From Planctomycetes bacterium SM23_32 (GTDB taxonomy: Bacteria; Planctomycetota; Brocadiia; SM23-32): a stretch of DNA of 25,337 nucleotides. Under the pieces are notes generated by a model that was given only the letters and a program-made list of their open reading frames with translations, had not been told where the DNA came from and did no database searches. A program made the position numbers and the translations under genes. Below, piece by piece: positions 18,457 through 25,337 of the stretch. Position 1 is the first letter of the stretch; each line of letters begins with the position of its first letter. The stretch spans positions 1 through 25,337 of the forward strand of contig LJUE01000134.1 in NCBI GenBank assembly GCA_001303885.1, in the 5' to 3' direction.

Positions 18457-20019
18457 GTGCTGGCAGCCATTTCCGTCTACACCACCGTTCCCGCCGTCGT
18501 CGGTGCCGCGCTGGCCGGTTACATCATCCGGTTCATGATTGACAAGCTCACCGAGCGCGGCGCCCTGCAGACCAAGAAGCGCATCCTGGCCGAGGCCCAG
18601 CGCGAGGCCGAGCAGACGAAGCGCGAGATGGAGCTGCAGGCCAAGCAGAACGTCATACAGCGGCGTGAGGAGTTCGAGGCCGAGGTGCGCCAGACGCGCA
18701 ACGAGCTTCGGCAGACCGAACGGCGCCTCGACAAGCGGGAAGACAGCCTCGACGAGAAAGAGGCGCTGTTGAACAAGAAGGAGAAGTTCCTCGAAACGGC
18801 CGAGAAGAATGTCACAGAGCAGCGCAAGGAGCTGAGTCTGCTCGAGGACCGCCTGGCCGCCCTGGACGAGAAGAAGCAGCAGGAGCTCTATCGCATCAGC
18901 AGCCTCACCCGGGAGGAGGCCAAGCGGATGCTGCTGGAGAGCCTGCGCGAGGAGGTCGAGAGCGAGTGCACCGACATGGTCAACGAGAAGGTGGCCCATG
19001 CCACGCGCGTGGCGCAGCAGGAGGCCCGGCGCATCGTGGTGGACTCCATCGAGCGCTGCGCCGCCGAGACCACCAGCGAGGCCACCGTCTGCACCGTCGA
19101 GCTGCCCAACGACGACCTGAAGGGCCGCATCATCGGCCGTGAGGGGCGCAACATACGCTCCTTCGAGAAGGCCAGCGGCGTGGACGTGATCGTGGATGAC
19201 ACGCCGGGCGTAGTCGTGTTGAGCAGTTTCGACAGCGTGCGGCGCGAGGCGGCGCGGCTCGCCATGGAGCGCCTTGTGGCCGACGGCCGCATCCATCCCG
19301 CCCGCATCGAGGAGGCCGTCAAGCAGGCCACCGCCGACGTGGAGCGCGCCATCAACGAGACCGGCGAGGAGGTCTGCTACGAGCTGGAGCTCGGCAAGAT
19401 CCCCGATCCCCTGAAGCGCCTGCTGGGGCGGCTGAAGTTCCGCACCAGCTTCGGACAGAGCGTGCTGGACCACTCCGTCCAGGTCTGCGAGCTGGCCGGC
19501 CTGATGGCGGCCGAACTCGACCTCGACGTGCAACTCGCCCGCCGGTGCGGGCTGTTGCACGACATCGGCAAGGCCCTGGACCACCACCACGAAGGGTCGC
19601 ACGCCGCCCTGGGCGCGGAGGAGGCCAGGCGGCGCGGCGAGTCGGCGACCGTGGTCAACGCCATTGCCGCCCACCACGAGGAGGCCGCGCCCGAGTCGCT
19701 TTACGCCGGGCTGATGATCGCCGCCGACACGATCAGCGCCAGCCGGCCTGGCGCGCGCCGCGAGACCCTCGAACGCTACGTCAAGCGGCTGGAGCGGCTC
19801 GAGAACCTCGCCACGCAGCACGGCGGCGTCGTGCGCGCCTTCGCCATCCAGGCCGGCCGCGAGGTGCGCGTGCTGGTGAACTCCAACAAGGTGCATGACC
19901 AGGCGGCCGAGCGCCTGTCCCACGACATCGCACGCGAAATCGAAGAGGAACTCCAGTACCCCGGCGAGATCCTCGTCACCGTCGTCCGGGAGAGCCGATT
20001 CCAGGACGTCGCCCACTGA
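18457..20019 (+). CDS. rny: Ribonuclease Y
   Basis: The product has 520 residues, the normal length. The start is a GTG at 18457 with GGGAGG five bases upstream; the frame stays open far upstream but without homology. A membrane anchor lies at about residues 5-25 (YTTVPAVVGAALAGYIIRF). A long charged coiled coil follows (about 30-190), then a KH domain with GREGRN (227-232). The HD phosphohydrolase domain has LDHSVQVCELAG, HDIGK (368-372) and AAHHEE as metal ligands. RNase Y is the membrane-bound endonuclease that starts mRNA decay in bacteria lacking RNase E. An unusually long structured leader with its own promoter precedes it, and a flavodoxin gene follows 59 bases after its stop. Confidence 0.96.
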   Translation: MLAAISVYTTVPAVVGAALAGYIIRFMIDKLTERGALQTKKRILAEAQREAEQTKREMELQAKQNVIQRREEFEAEVRQTRNELRQTERRLDKREDSLDEKEALLNKKEKFLETAEKNVTEQRKELSLLEDRLAALDEKKQQELYRISSLTREEAKRMLLESLREEVESECTDMVNEKVAHATRVAQQEARRIVVDSIERCAAETTSEATVCTVELPNDDLKGRIIGREGRNIRSFEKASGVDVIVDDTPGVVVLSSFDSVRREAARLAMERLVADGRIHPARIEEAVKQATADVERAINETGEEVCYELELGKIPDPLKRLLGRLKFRTSFGQSVLDHSVQVCELAGLMAAELDLDVQLARRCGLLHDIGKALDHHHEGSHAALGAEEARRRGESATVVNAIAAHHEEAAPESLYAGLMIAADTISASRPGARRETLERYVKRLERLENLATQHGGVVRAFAIQAGREVRVLVNSNKVHDQAAERLSHDIAREIEEELQYPGEILVTVVRESRFQDVAH

Positions 20020-20078
20020 GCGGACTGCCCGGACGGCGCGCCGAACCTGGAGCCCTGACATCGGGAGGACGCGAGCAG

Positions 20079-20555
20079 ATGGCCAGGATACTCATCGTCT
20101 ATCAGTCGGCGACCGGGCACACCGCACAGATGGCGCAGCTCGTGGCCGAGGGGGCCGAGGAGACGGGCGCGGAGGTCGTGGTCAAGGGCGTCGAGGACAC
20201 GGCCGCCGAGGAGCTGAAGGCCTACGACGGCATCATCGTCGGCAGCCCCACCTACTACGGCCTGATGAGCGCGCCCCTGAAGAAGCTGTTCGACGAGTCG
20301 GTCGCCTTCCACCATGAGCTGACCGGCAAGGTCGGCGGCGCCTTCACTTCGGCGGGCAACATCGGCGGCGGCAACGAGACGACCATCCTGAGCATCCTCC
20401 AGGCGATGCTCATCCACGGCATGGTCGTGCAGGGCACCTCCGAGGGCGACCATTACGGCCCGGTGGCCGTCGGCGCGCCGGACGGCAGGGCACAAGAGCA
20501 GTCGCGCCGGTTGGGCCGCCGCGTGGCCGAGCTGGCCGCCAGGCTCCACGGGTAG
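20079..20555 (+). CDS. Flavodoxin-like / WrbA-type NAD(P)H:quinone oxidoreductase family protein
   Basis: The product has 158 residues. It begins ARILIVYQSATGHTAQ, in which SATGHT (10-15) is the FMN phosphate-binding loop. GSPTYYGLMSAPLKKLFDE (55-73) and SAGNIGGGNETT (91-102) are the other flavin-binding segments of the WrbA/flavodoxin_1 group. It is smaller than E. coli WrbA (198) and lacks the usual insert, so a plain flavodoxin family call is safest. Likely role: FMN-dependent electron transfer or quinone reduction in the cytoplasm. GGGAGG lies ten bases before the ATG. It probably shares a transcript with rny. Its stop is four bases from the end of the convergent esterase gene. Confidence 0.88.
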   Translation: MARILIVYQSATGHTAQMAQLVAEGAEETGAEVVVKGVEDTAAEELKAYDGIIVGSPTYYGLMSAPLKKLFDESVAFHHELTGKVGGAFTSAGNIGGGNETTILSILQAMLIHGMVVQGTSEGDHYGPVAVGAPDGRAQEQSRRLGRRVAELAARLHG

Positions 20556-20559
20556 AGCG

Positions 20560-22491
20560 TCATTCCTCAGCGTCGCCTTCGCGACCGGCGGGGGCAACGG
20601 GCGCGCCCTCAACGGGCGAAGGCTCCGGCGCGTGCCACGTGGACGCCTCGCTCAGGCGCCAGCGCTGGTCGAAGAAGCCGGCGCAGACGTGCCGGTTCGA
20701 ATCGGTCCCGTCCTGGGCCTTCTCGTCGGCGAAGATGATGAAGTCGGGGAGCATGTCGTACTTGTGGTTGTTCGCCAGTTCGGCTCCCCAGACGGGGCCG
20801 CAGTTGACGACCACGCAGCGCTCGGGGGCCAACGGGTTCGGATAGATGATCGAGAGCCCGTACCGCGAGGCATCGTAGGTCCTGTCCCCGACGCGATACT
20901 CGCCCCCGCCGATCCCGATGGGCAGCCCGGGGGCGATGCGCGCCATCAGCTCGTTGTCCTCCGGCGTGCCGTACAGGATCAGGTTGAACTCGTCCACCAC
21001 TTCGGGGGTGATCGCGCTCGCCGGCAAGACGGCCGGCACGCCCTGGGCGAACTGGACCCAGTCGGCCGCTCCCCTGACGGCCCGGGCGAACGACTCGCCG
21101 CCCCTCTCCCCGCCATAGACGAGGATGAACGGCTCGGCAAAGGCCTCGCGTATCGGCCCGCACAACGTGGCGGTCTTGGCGGGTGCGTCGGACTGCTCGC
21201 CCTCTGGCCCGAGCGCCAGCCAGCCGTCCTCCGAACGCCGCGGCACGACCTGCCGGCCGTTCCAGACAATGCGCGGCAACCGGCCGCCGCCGGCCGCCGG
21301 GGGGCGCACGCGCAGGGACAGCACGTTCTGGGTCTGCACGGCCAGCTCGGCGCCGGACGCGTCCAATTCGCACGTCATCTCCGCCGGCCGGCCCCAGTCC
21401 TCGATGCCCGTGATCTCGGCCCAGTAGGCGCGGCCGTGCTTGAGCGTATAGGTGCGGAAGGTGATCCTGCGGGGCTCGGGGTCGCGGCGGGCCGCCTTGA
21501 GGCAGTCCAGCACGTCGGGCGCGGTCAGCATGGGCGTCCACGCGTGGTGCGTCGCGCCCTCGACCTTGACGAAGGTCGCCTCGAAGCCCGCCTCGCTGAG
21601 CAGCCTCTCCATGCGCTCCGACTGCCGGATAGGCATCACGACGTCCAGCAGGCCGTGCACGATGACGCAACGCAGGTGGGCGTAGTTGGGGACCAGCTCG
21701 GCGCCGAACTCGCCTTCGGCCAGCTTCGCCTTGAAGCCGGGCAGGCTGCCGCGCTGGATGCCCTTCCACATGTAGAAGTCGCCTCGGCTGGCTATCGGGA
21801 TGAGGGCGGCGAACAGGTGCGGGTTGTGCCCCCCGACGGTCCACACGCCCATGCCGCCCATCGAGATCCCCGAAGGCACCAGGGCGATGCATCGTGCCTC
21901 CTCGGCCAGGGTCTCCAGGGCCGGGGAGTACTGGAGGGCGACCCAGTTCAGCTTGTTCAGGTAGGAGTAGCCGTGCAGGAAGACAACCAGCCCGTAGGGC
22001 TCCGTGCCGTCGTAGTCGGCAGGCACGTACAGCAGGTAGGGCTGGGCGGACATGTCGTTGGCTGCCAGGTAGGCGCGCTCCAGCAGGCCGCTCTGGCGCA
22101 GTTGCGGCCTCTTGCCCTGGCGCAGCGCGCCCCAGATGGCCACGGCCTCCTCGAGGTTGGCCTCGGCAGCCCTGGGCCCGTCCGGCGACTCGGAGTAGAG
22201 GCGGAGCGCCAGGTCGGCCTTCTCGAGCTTGAGCATCGCGAGGGCAAACAGGCCGGGCGTCTCGGACAGGATGCGCCGGCGCTCGTCGGCCGACTCCGGC
22301 ACGAGCACCCGGACCGCCTCCAGCAGTTCCCCGATGCGCTCCTCGGGCACAGGCGCGCGGGCCCCGGCCGTCGGCGGCTCCTCGGTGGGCGCGGCGGCGG
22401 CCAGCGCCAGCAGCCCGGCCAAGGCCAGCAGGAGACGGCCTGCCCCCCGCTGCGCGGCGGCGGAGGCGGCCATGGGGCGTCGTTCGCTCAC
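20560..22491 (-). CDS. Secreted alpha/beta-hydrolase (esterase/PHB depolymerase-like) with C-terminal domain; segment apparently missing
   Basis: The product has 643 residues from a GTG at 22491 that overlaps the trpF stop as GTGA, which favours this start; an ATG seven codons later is possible. A signal peptide spans about residues 1-34 (RLLLALAGLLALAAAA). The hydrolase has GLVVFLHGYSY (HG 173-174), nucleophile elbow GISMGG (Ser210), Asp283 in IVHGLLDVVMP and His315/316 in GATHHAW. A C-terminal region of about 300 residues is typical of PVC esterases, with GPIREAFAEPFILVYG and ILYGTPEDN. Only 36 residues separate the HG and the serine, whereas relatives have about 70: CIALVP joins directly to SGISMGG, so the helix and strand before the elbow are absent. 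Substrate unknown. Confidence 0.8.
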   Translation of the reverse strand: MSERRPMAASAAAQRGAGRLLLALAGLLALAAAAPTEEPPTAGARAPVPEERIGELLEAVRVLVPESADERRRILSETPGLFALAMLKLEKADLALRLYSESPDGPRAAEANLEEAVAIWGALRQGKRPQLRQSGLLERAYLAANDMSAQPYLLYVPADYDGTEPYGLVVFLHGYSYLNKLNWVALQYSPALETLAEEARCIALVPSGISMGGMGVWTVGGHNPHLFAALIPIASRGDFYMWKGIQRGSLPGFKAKLAEGEFGAELVPNYAHLRCVIVHGLLDVVMPIRQSERMERLLSEAGFEATFVKVEGATHHAWTPMLTAPDVLDCLKAARRDPEPRRITFRTYTLKHGRAYWAEITGIEDWGRPAEMTCELDASGAELAVQTQNVLSLRVRPPAAGGGRLPRIVWNGRQVVPRRSEDGWLALGPEGEQSDAPAKTATLCGPIREAFAEPFILVYGGERGGESFARAVRGAADWVQFAQGVPAVLPASAITPEVVDEFNLILYGTPEDNELMARIAPGLPIGIGGGEYRVGDRTYDASRYGLSIIYPNPLAPERCVVVNCGPVWGAELANNHKYDMLPDFIIFADEKAQDGTDSNRHVCAGFFDQRWRLSEASTWHAPEPSPVEGAPVAPAGREGDAEE

Positions 22492-23111
22492 AGGTCCACG
22501 CTCTTGGCTGCGCGTATGAAGTCGGTGACCAGCCTGCGGGACTTCTTGCCGGGCGCCTCCTCGACGCCGCTGGCGACGTCCACGCCGTAGGGCCGGGCGG
22601 CGCGCACGGCGTCGGCCACGTTCTCGGGGGTCAGGCCGCCGGCCAGGATAATCCTGGCCCGATGGGATGCCTGCCGGGCCAGCGACCAGTCGAACGTCTG
22701 GCCGGTGCCGCCGGGCTGGCCCTTCACGTATGTGTCCAGCAGGAAGCCCTCGGCGCGGTACCTGTCGAGCTGCTTCAGGTCTTCCTCGCCGCTGATGCGG
22801 ATGGCCTTGATGATGCGCAGGTCCCCTAGCTGGGCCAGCTTGCGGGGCGTCTCGCGGCCGTGGAGCTGCACGTAGTCGAGCCCGCAGTAGTCGGCCACTT
22901 CGCGGATGCGCTCCACGGGCGCGTCAACGAACAGGCCCACGGCGGCCACGAAGGGCGGCAGGGAGAGCCGAATGGGGAGCGCCTGTTCCGGGGGCACGTA
23001 GCGCGGGCTGTGCGGCCAGAAGTTGAACCCCAGCGCGTCGGCCCCGGCCGAGGCGGCCATCAGGGCGTCTGTGGCGTTCGTGATGCCGCAGATCTTGACC
23101 TTGACCATCAT
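22488..23111 (-). CDS. trpF: Phosphoribosylanthranilate isomerase
   Basis: The product has 207 residues, the family norm. It begins VKVKICGIT with catalytic Cys8, and FLLDTYV carries catalytic Asp126, matching the standard numbering. GQPGGTGQTFDW and ILAGGLTPENV are phosphate-binding and the end VDVASGVEEAPGKKS is diagnostic. The enzyme converts N-(5'-phosphoribosyl)anthranilate to CdRP in tryptophan synthesis. No other trp gene is present here. The start is one of two adjacent ATGs (23109-23111 or 23106-23108) with no Shine-Dalgarno. A strong promoter ends ten bases upstream, so the message may be leaderless. Its stop overlaps the esterase start, so the two probably form one transcript. Confidence 0.95.
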   Translation of the reverse strand: MMVKVKICGITNATDALMAASAGADALGFNFWPHSPRYVPPEQALPIRLSLPPFVAAVGLFVDAPVERIREVADYCGLDYVQLHGRETPRKLAQLGDLRIIKAIRISGEEDLKQLDRYRAEGFLLDTYVKGQPGGTGQTFDWSLARQASHRARIILAGGLTPENVADAVRAARPYGVDVASGVEEAPGKKSRRLVTDFIRAAKSVDL

Positions 23112-23121
23112 CGTTCGGGCC

Positions 23122-23150
23122 AGTGTAGCAGAGGCGTCCGGGGCGGTCAA
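23122..23150 (-). promoter_or_regulatory. Promoter of trpF-esterase transcript
   Basis: On the minus strand TTGACC (23145-23150) and TACACT (23122-23127) are separated by 17 bases. Its -10 box ends ten bases before the ATG, leaving a 5' leader of only about three to four bases. Confidence 0.7.
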
Positions 23151-23172
23151 TCACGCGCCGCGGCCGGTTCGT

Positions 23173-23201
23173 TTGACTTGGCAAGGCGCTTCGGATACAC
23201 C
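23173..23201 (+). promoter_or_regulatory. Promoter of eno
   Basis: TTGACT (23173-23178) and TACACC (23196-23201) are separated by 17 bases. It faces away from the trpF promoter with only 22 bases between the -35 boxes, so the two could compete or share regulation. Confidence 0.65.
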
Positions 23202-23291
23202 TGGAAAGCCGTCGCCCTCGCCCGCCTCTCGGTCTGCCGTGCGCTGAACCGAGGCAGGCGAGGACGAGAACGAGGGACAAAGGAGAGGCAC

Positions 23292-24608
23292 GTGACGGAG
23301 ATCATTGACGTGAAGGGGCGCGAGATACTCGACTCGCGCGGCAATCCGACCGTGGAGGTCGAGGTGCACCTGGCCTCCGGGGCCGTGGGGCGGGCCGCCG
23401 TCCCGAGCGGCGCTTCGACCGGCGCCCACGAGGCCGTGGAGCTGCGGGACGGCGACAAGGGGCGCTACGGCGGCAAGGGCGTCCGCCAGGCCGTCGAGAA
23501 CGTTAACGAGGTCATCCGGCCGAAGGTGTTCGGCATGGACGCCCTGGACCAGCGCGCGCTGGACGAGTTCCTCATTGACCTGGACGGCACGCCGAACAAG
23601 GGCAGCCTGGGGGCGAACGCCATCCTGGGCGTCTCGCTCGCGGCGGCCAAAGGGGCGGCCGAGGCGCTGGGCCTGCCGCTCTACCGCTACATCGGCGGCA
23701 CGAACGCGCGGCTGCTGCCGGTGCCGATGATGAACATCCTCAACGGCGGCAAGCACGCCGACAACAACGTGGACCTCCAGGAGTTCATGATCATGCCCGT
23801 CGGCGCGCCCAGCTTTGGCGAGGCGCTGCGGATGGGGGCCGAGGTCTTTCACGCGCTCAAGCGGGTGCTCTCGGAGGCCGGCAAGAGCACGGCCGTGGGC
23901 GACGAGGGCGGCTTCGCGCCGGACCTGGGCTCCAACGTCGAGGCGCTGGAGATGATCATGGAGGCCGTCCAGGCCGCCGGCTACGCGGCGGGCGAGCAGG
24001 TGTTCATCGCCCTCGACCCGGCCTCCAGCGAGTTCTACGGCTCCGACGCCAAGGGGAAAGGCATCCAGGCGGAGGGCCGCTACGTGCTGGCCGCCGAGGC
24101 CGAGGGAGAGCAGGTCAAGAGCGCCGAGGAGATGGTGGAGTTCTACGCCGGCCTCTGCGACCGGTTCCCCATCATCTCCATCGAGGACGGCCTGGCCGAG
24201 GACGACTGGGACGGTTGGAAGGCGATGACGGACGCGCTGGGCGGCCGCATCCAGCTCGTCGGGGACGACCTGTTCGTGACCAACGTGGAGCGCCTCACCC
24301 GCGGCATTGCCGGGGGCATAGCCAACTCGATCCTGGTCAAGGTCAACCAGATCGGCACGCTGAGCGAATCGCTGGACGCCATCGAGCTGGCACACAAGAA
24401 CGGCTACACGGCCGTGGTGAGCCACCGCAGCGGCGAGACCGAGGACGCCACGATCGCCGACATCGTGGTGGCCACTAATGCCGGGCAGATCAAGACGGGC
24501 TCGGCCTGCCGCACGGATCGCATCGCCAAGTACAACCAGCTGCTGCGCATCGAGGAGGACCTGGGCTCGGCGGCCCGTTACGGCGGCGAGTTCCTCAAAG
24601 TGCGCTGA
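23292..24608 (+). CDS. eno: Enolase
   Basis: The product has 438 residues from a GTG at 23292 with AGGAG six bases upstream. It starts TEIIDVKGREILDSRGNPTV and has VPSGASTGAHEAVELRD, MNILNGGKHADNNVDLQEFM, GDEGGFAPDL (Glu205), IEDGLAEDDW (metal ligands), LVKVNQIGTLSE (Lys350), SHRSGETED and IKTGSACRTDRIAKYNQLLR (Lys401). It interconverts 2-phosphoglycerate and phosphoenolpyruvate in glycolysis. The final segment SACRTDR is slightly unusual versus the common SLSRSDR. It is monocistronic by appearance: own promoter and a strong terminator. Confidence 0.98.
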   Translation: MTEIIDVKGREILDSRGNPTVEVEVHLASGAVGRAAVPSGASTGAHEAVELRDGDKGRYGGKGVRQAVENVNEVIRPKVFGMDALDQRALDEFLIDLDGTPNKGSLGANAILGVSLAAAKGAAEALGLPLYRYIGGTNARLLPVPMMNILNGGKHADNNVDLQEFMIMPVGAPSFGEALRMGAEVFHALKRVLSEAGKSTAVGDEGGFAPDLGSNVEALEMIMEAVQAAGYAAGEQVFIALDPASSEFYGSDAKGKGIQAEGRYVLAAEAEGEQVKSAEEMVEFYAGLCDRFPIISIEDGLAEDDWDGWKAMTDALGGRIQLVGDDLFVTNVERLTRGIAGGIANSILVKVNQIGTLSESLDAIELAHKNGYTAVVSHRSGETEDATIADIVVATNAGQIKTGSACRTDRIAKYNQLLRIEEDLGSAARYGGEFLKVR

Positions 24609-24631
24609 GGTCGCTGCGACGCGCGCCCGCA

Positions 24632-24667
24632 ACGAGGAGGGGCCGGAGAGCCCCTCCTCGTCGTTTG
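24632..24667 (+). terminator. Intrinsic terminator of eno
   Basis: ACGAGGAGGGGC and GCCCCTCCTCGT pair perfectly over 12 bases around the loop CGGAGA and are followed by CGTTTGATT. It begins 24 bases after the eno stop. Confidence 0.8.
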
Positions 24668-24784
24668 ATTGGCCGCGAGCGGGCGACGCAATGGGAGGCC
24701 TTCTGGGGAGCGCCGTGCCGCGTCACCATGCTCGCCTGTCGGCGCTGAGAGAGGAGCGCTGCCCGGCCTGATGTGTCCGGCCGC

Positions 24785-24813
24785 TTGACGACGCGCCTGG
24801 GATGGCGGAGAAT
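24785..24813 (+). promoter_or_regulatory. Candidate promoter for the SppA-like gene
   Basis: TTGACG (24785-24790) and GAGAAT (24808-24813) are separated by 17 bases, with 5 and 4 of 6 matches. It ends about 41 bases before the ATG. Confidence 0.45.
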
Positions 24814-24854
24814 GCGGCTCTTGCCCGTCCCTTGCAGGTCCGAAAGGGGATGCT

Positions 24855-25337
24855 ATGTCATCGGATGGCCAGCACGGAGTCCACCCGTCGCCGGGGCCCT
24901 CGGCGTACGGCGCCGGGGGTGCACGCCCGAGCGGGCTCGGCACGCTCACCAAGGGATGCCTGATCGTGGGCGTGGCGGGCACGGCCGTCATCGTGCTGCT
25001 GGTCGTTGCCGTCACGTTGCTCGTGTTCGGCGCCGCGGCCGGCGGGGCGGGGCAGGTGATCGGCTACTACCGGGGAGTGCAGGTCCAGGAGGTGACGGTC
25101 AGCGGCACGCCTGGCTCGCCCCAGGTCGTGCTGATCCCCGTTCGCGGCATCCTGGTGCCGGGCGGCACGCCGTTCGGCATCCACGACCCGGCCCGCGTGC
25201 TCTCGAGCATGCTGGATCGGGCCAGGGAGCAGCGGGCGGCCGCCGTCATCCTGGCCCTCAACACGCCCGGCGGCGGCATCACCACGTGCGACGTGATGCT
25301 GAAGATGCTCAAGGATTTCCGCAGGGAGGCCGGCGTG
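24855..25337 (+). CDS. SppA-type signal peptide peptidase, S49 family (3' end cut by window edge)
   Basis: The frame is open for 161 codons from an ATG at 24855 with GGGG about six bases before it. A glycine- and proline-rich cytoplasmic stretch (1-30) is followed by one membrane segment (about 34-61: CLIVGVAGTAVIVLLVVAVT). After it VVLIPVRGILV (about 91-101) and the segment AAVILALNTPGGGITTCDV (about 129-146) match the S49/SppA core NSPGG region. The catalytic serine and lysine would lie beyond the edge. These membrane proteases degrade released signal peptides and other peptides. The threonine in NTPGG in place of serine is a small departure. Confidence 0.85.
   Translation, partial: MSSDGQHGVHPSPGPSAYGAGGARPSGLGTLTKGCLIVGVAGTAVIVLLVVAVTLLVFGAAAGGAGQVIGYYRGVQVQEVTVSGTPGSPQVVLIPVRGILVPGGTPFGIHDPARVLSSMLDRAREQRAAAVILALNTPGGGITTCDVMLKMLKDFRREAGV

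Noticed and set aside
17581..20061. An 826-codon minus-strand open frame opposite rny
   Set aside because: It overlaps the 5S gene and all of rny, and has the composition of an antisense shadow.
20632..22590. A 652-codon plus-strand open frame opposite the esterase
   Set aside because: It covers a gene with signal peptide and catalytic motifs on the other strand, and itself has none.

Overview
The window is GC-rich bacterial chromosome with canonical sigma70-type promoters (TTGACA/TATACT-like). The protein set (a two-thousand-residue alpha-2-macroglobulin with a tryptophan-rich insert, a multi-domain secreted esterase and a DUF1638-hydantoinase fusion), together with the 16S motif ACGAGCGAAACCC, points to the Planctomycetota or a close relative in the PVC/Brocadiia-like neighbourhood. 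This is inference from remembered families; a 16S tree would settle it. The intact rRNA operon and the probable indels in G runs suggest a long-read or metagenome-derived contig.

Layout, left to right. 1-1347 (minus) is the truncated end of an O-antigen ligase-type membrane protein, with its promoter inside the end of the next gene. 1484-7513 (minus) is one alpha-2-macroglobulin gene broken by two frameshifts at G runs. 7821-10682 (plus) is a DUF1638-HyuA fusion. 10814-10889 is tRNA-Glu with its own promoter and a long hairpin after it. 11191-11721 (minus) is a DksA/TraR-type zinc-finger protein, divergent from the rRNA operon. 12050-17712 is the complete rRNA operon: promoters P1 and P2, boxA, 16S, tRNA-Ile, tRNA-Ala, second boxA, 23S, 5S, with processing stems around 16S and 23S. 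17766-18456 has a promoter and a highly structured, non-coding leader. 18457-20019 is RNase Y, followed by a flavodoxin-like protein (20079-20555). Convergent to these is a minus-strand pair: trpF (23111) overlapping a secreted esterase (to 20560). Eno (23292-24608) is divergent from trpF, with back-to-back promoters and a strong terminator. The right edge cuts an SppA-type signal peptide peptidase (24855 onward).

Functionally the stretch is mostly housekeeping and information processing: ribosomal RNA, three tRNAs, a DksA-like transcription factor, RNase Y and enolase. Around this lie envelope functions: polysaccharide ligase, macroglobulin, esterase and membrane protease. I see no CRISPR array, insertion sequence, integrase, prophage or toxin-antitoxin pair. 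The points most worth a second look are the structured leader with mutually exclusive pairings upstream of rny, the DUF1638-HyuA fusion, the 16S gene whose 338 site is archaeal-like yet shows compensatory pairing, the esterase that lacks the segment before its nucleophile elbow, and the doubly frameshifted macroglobulin.
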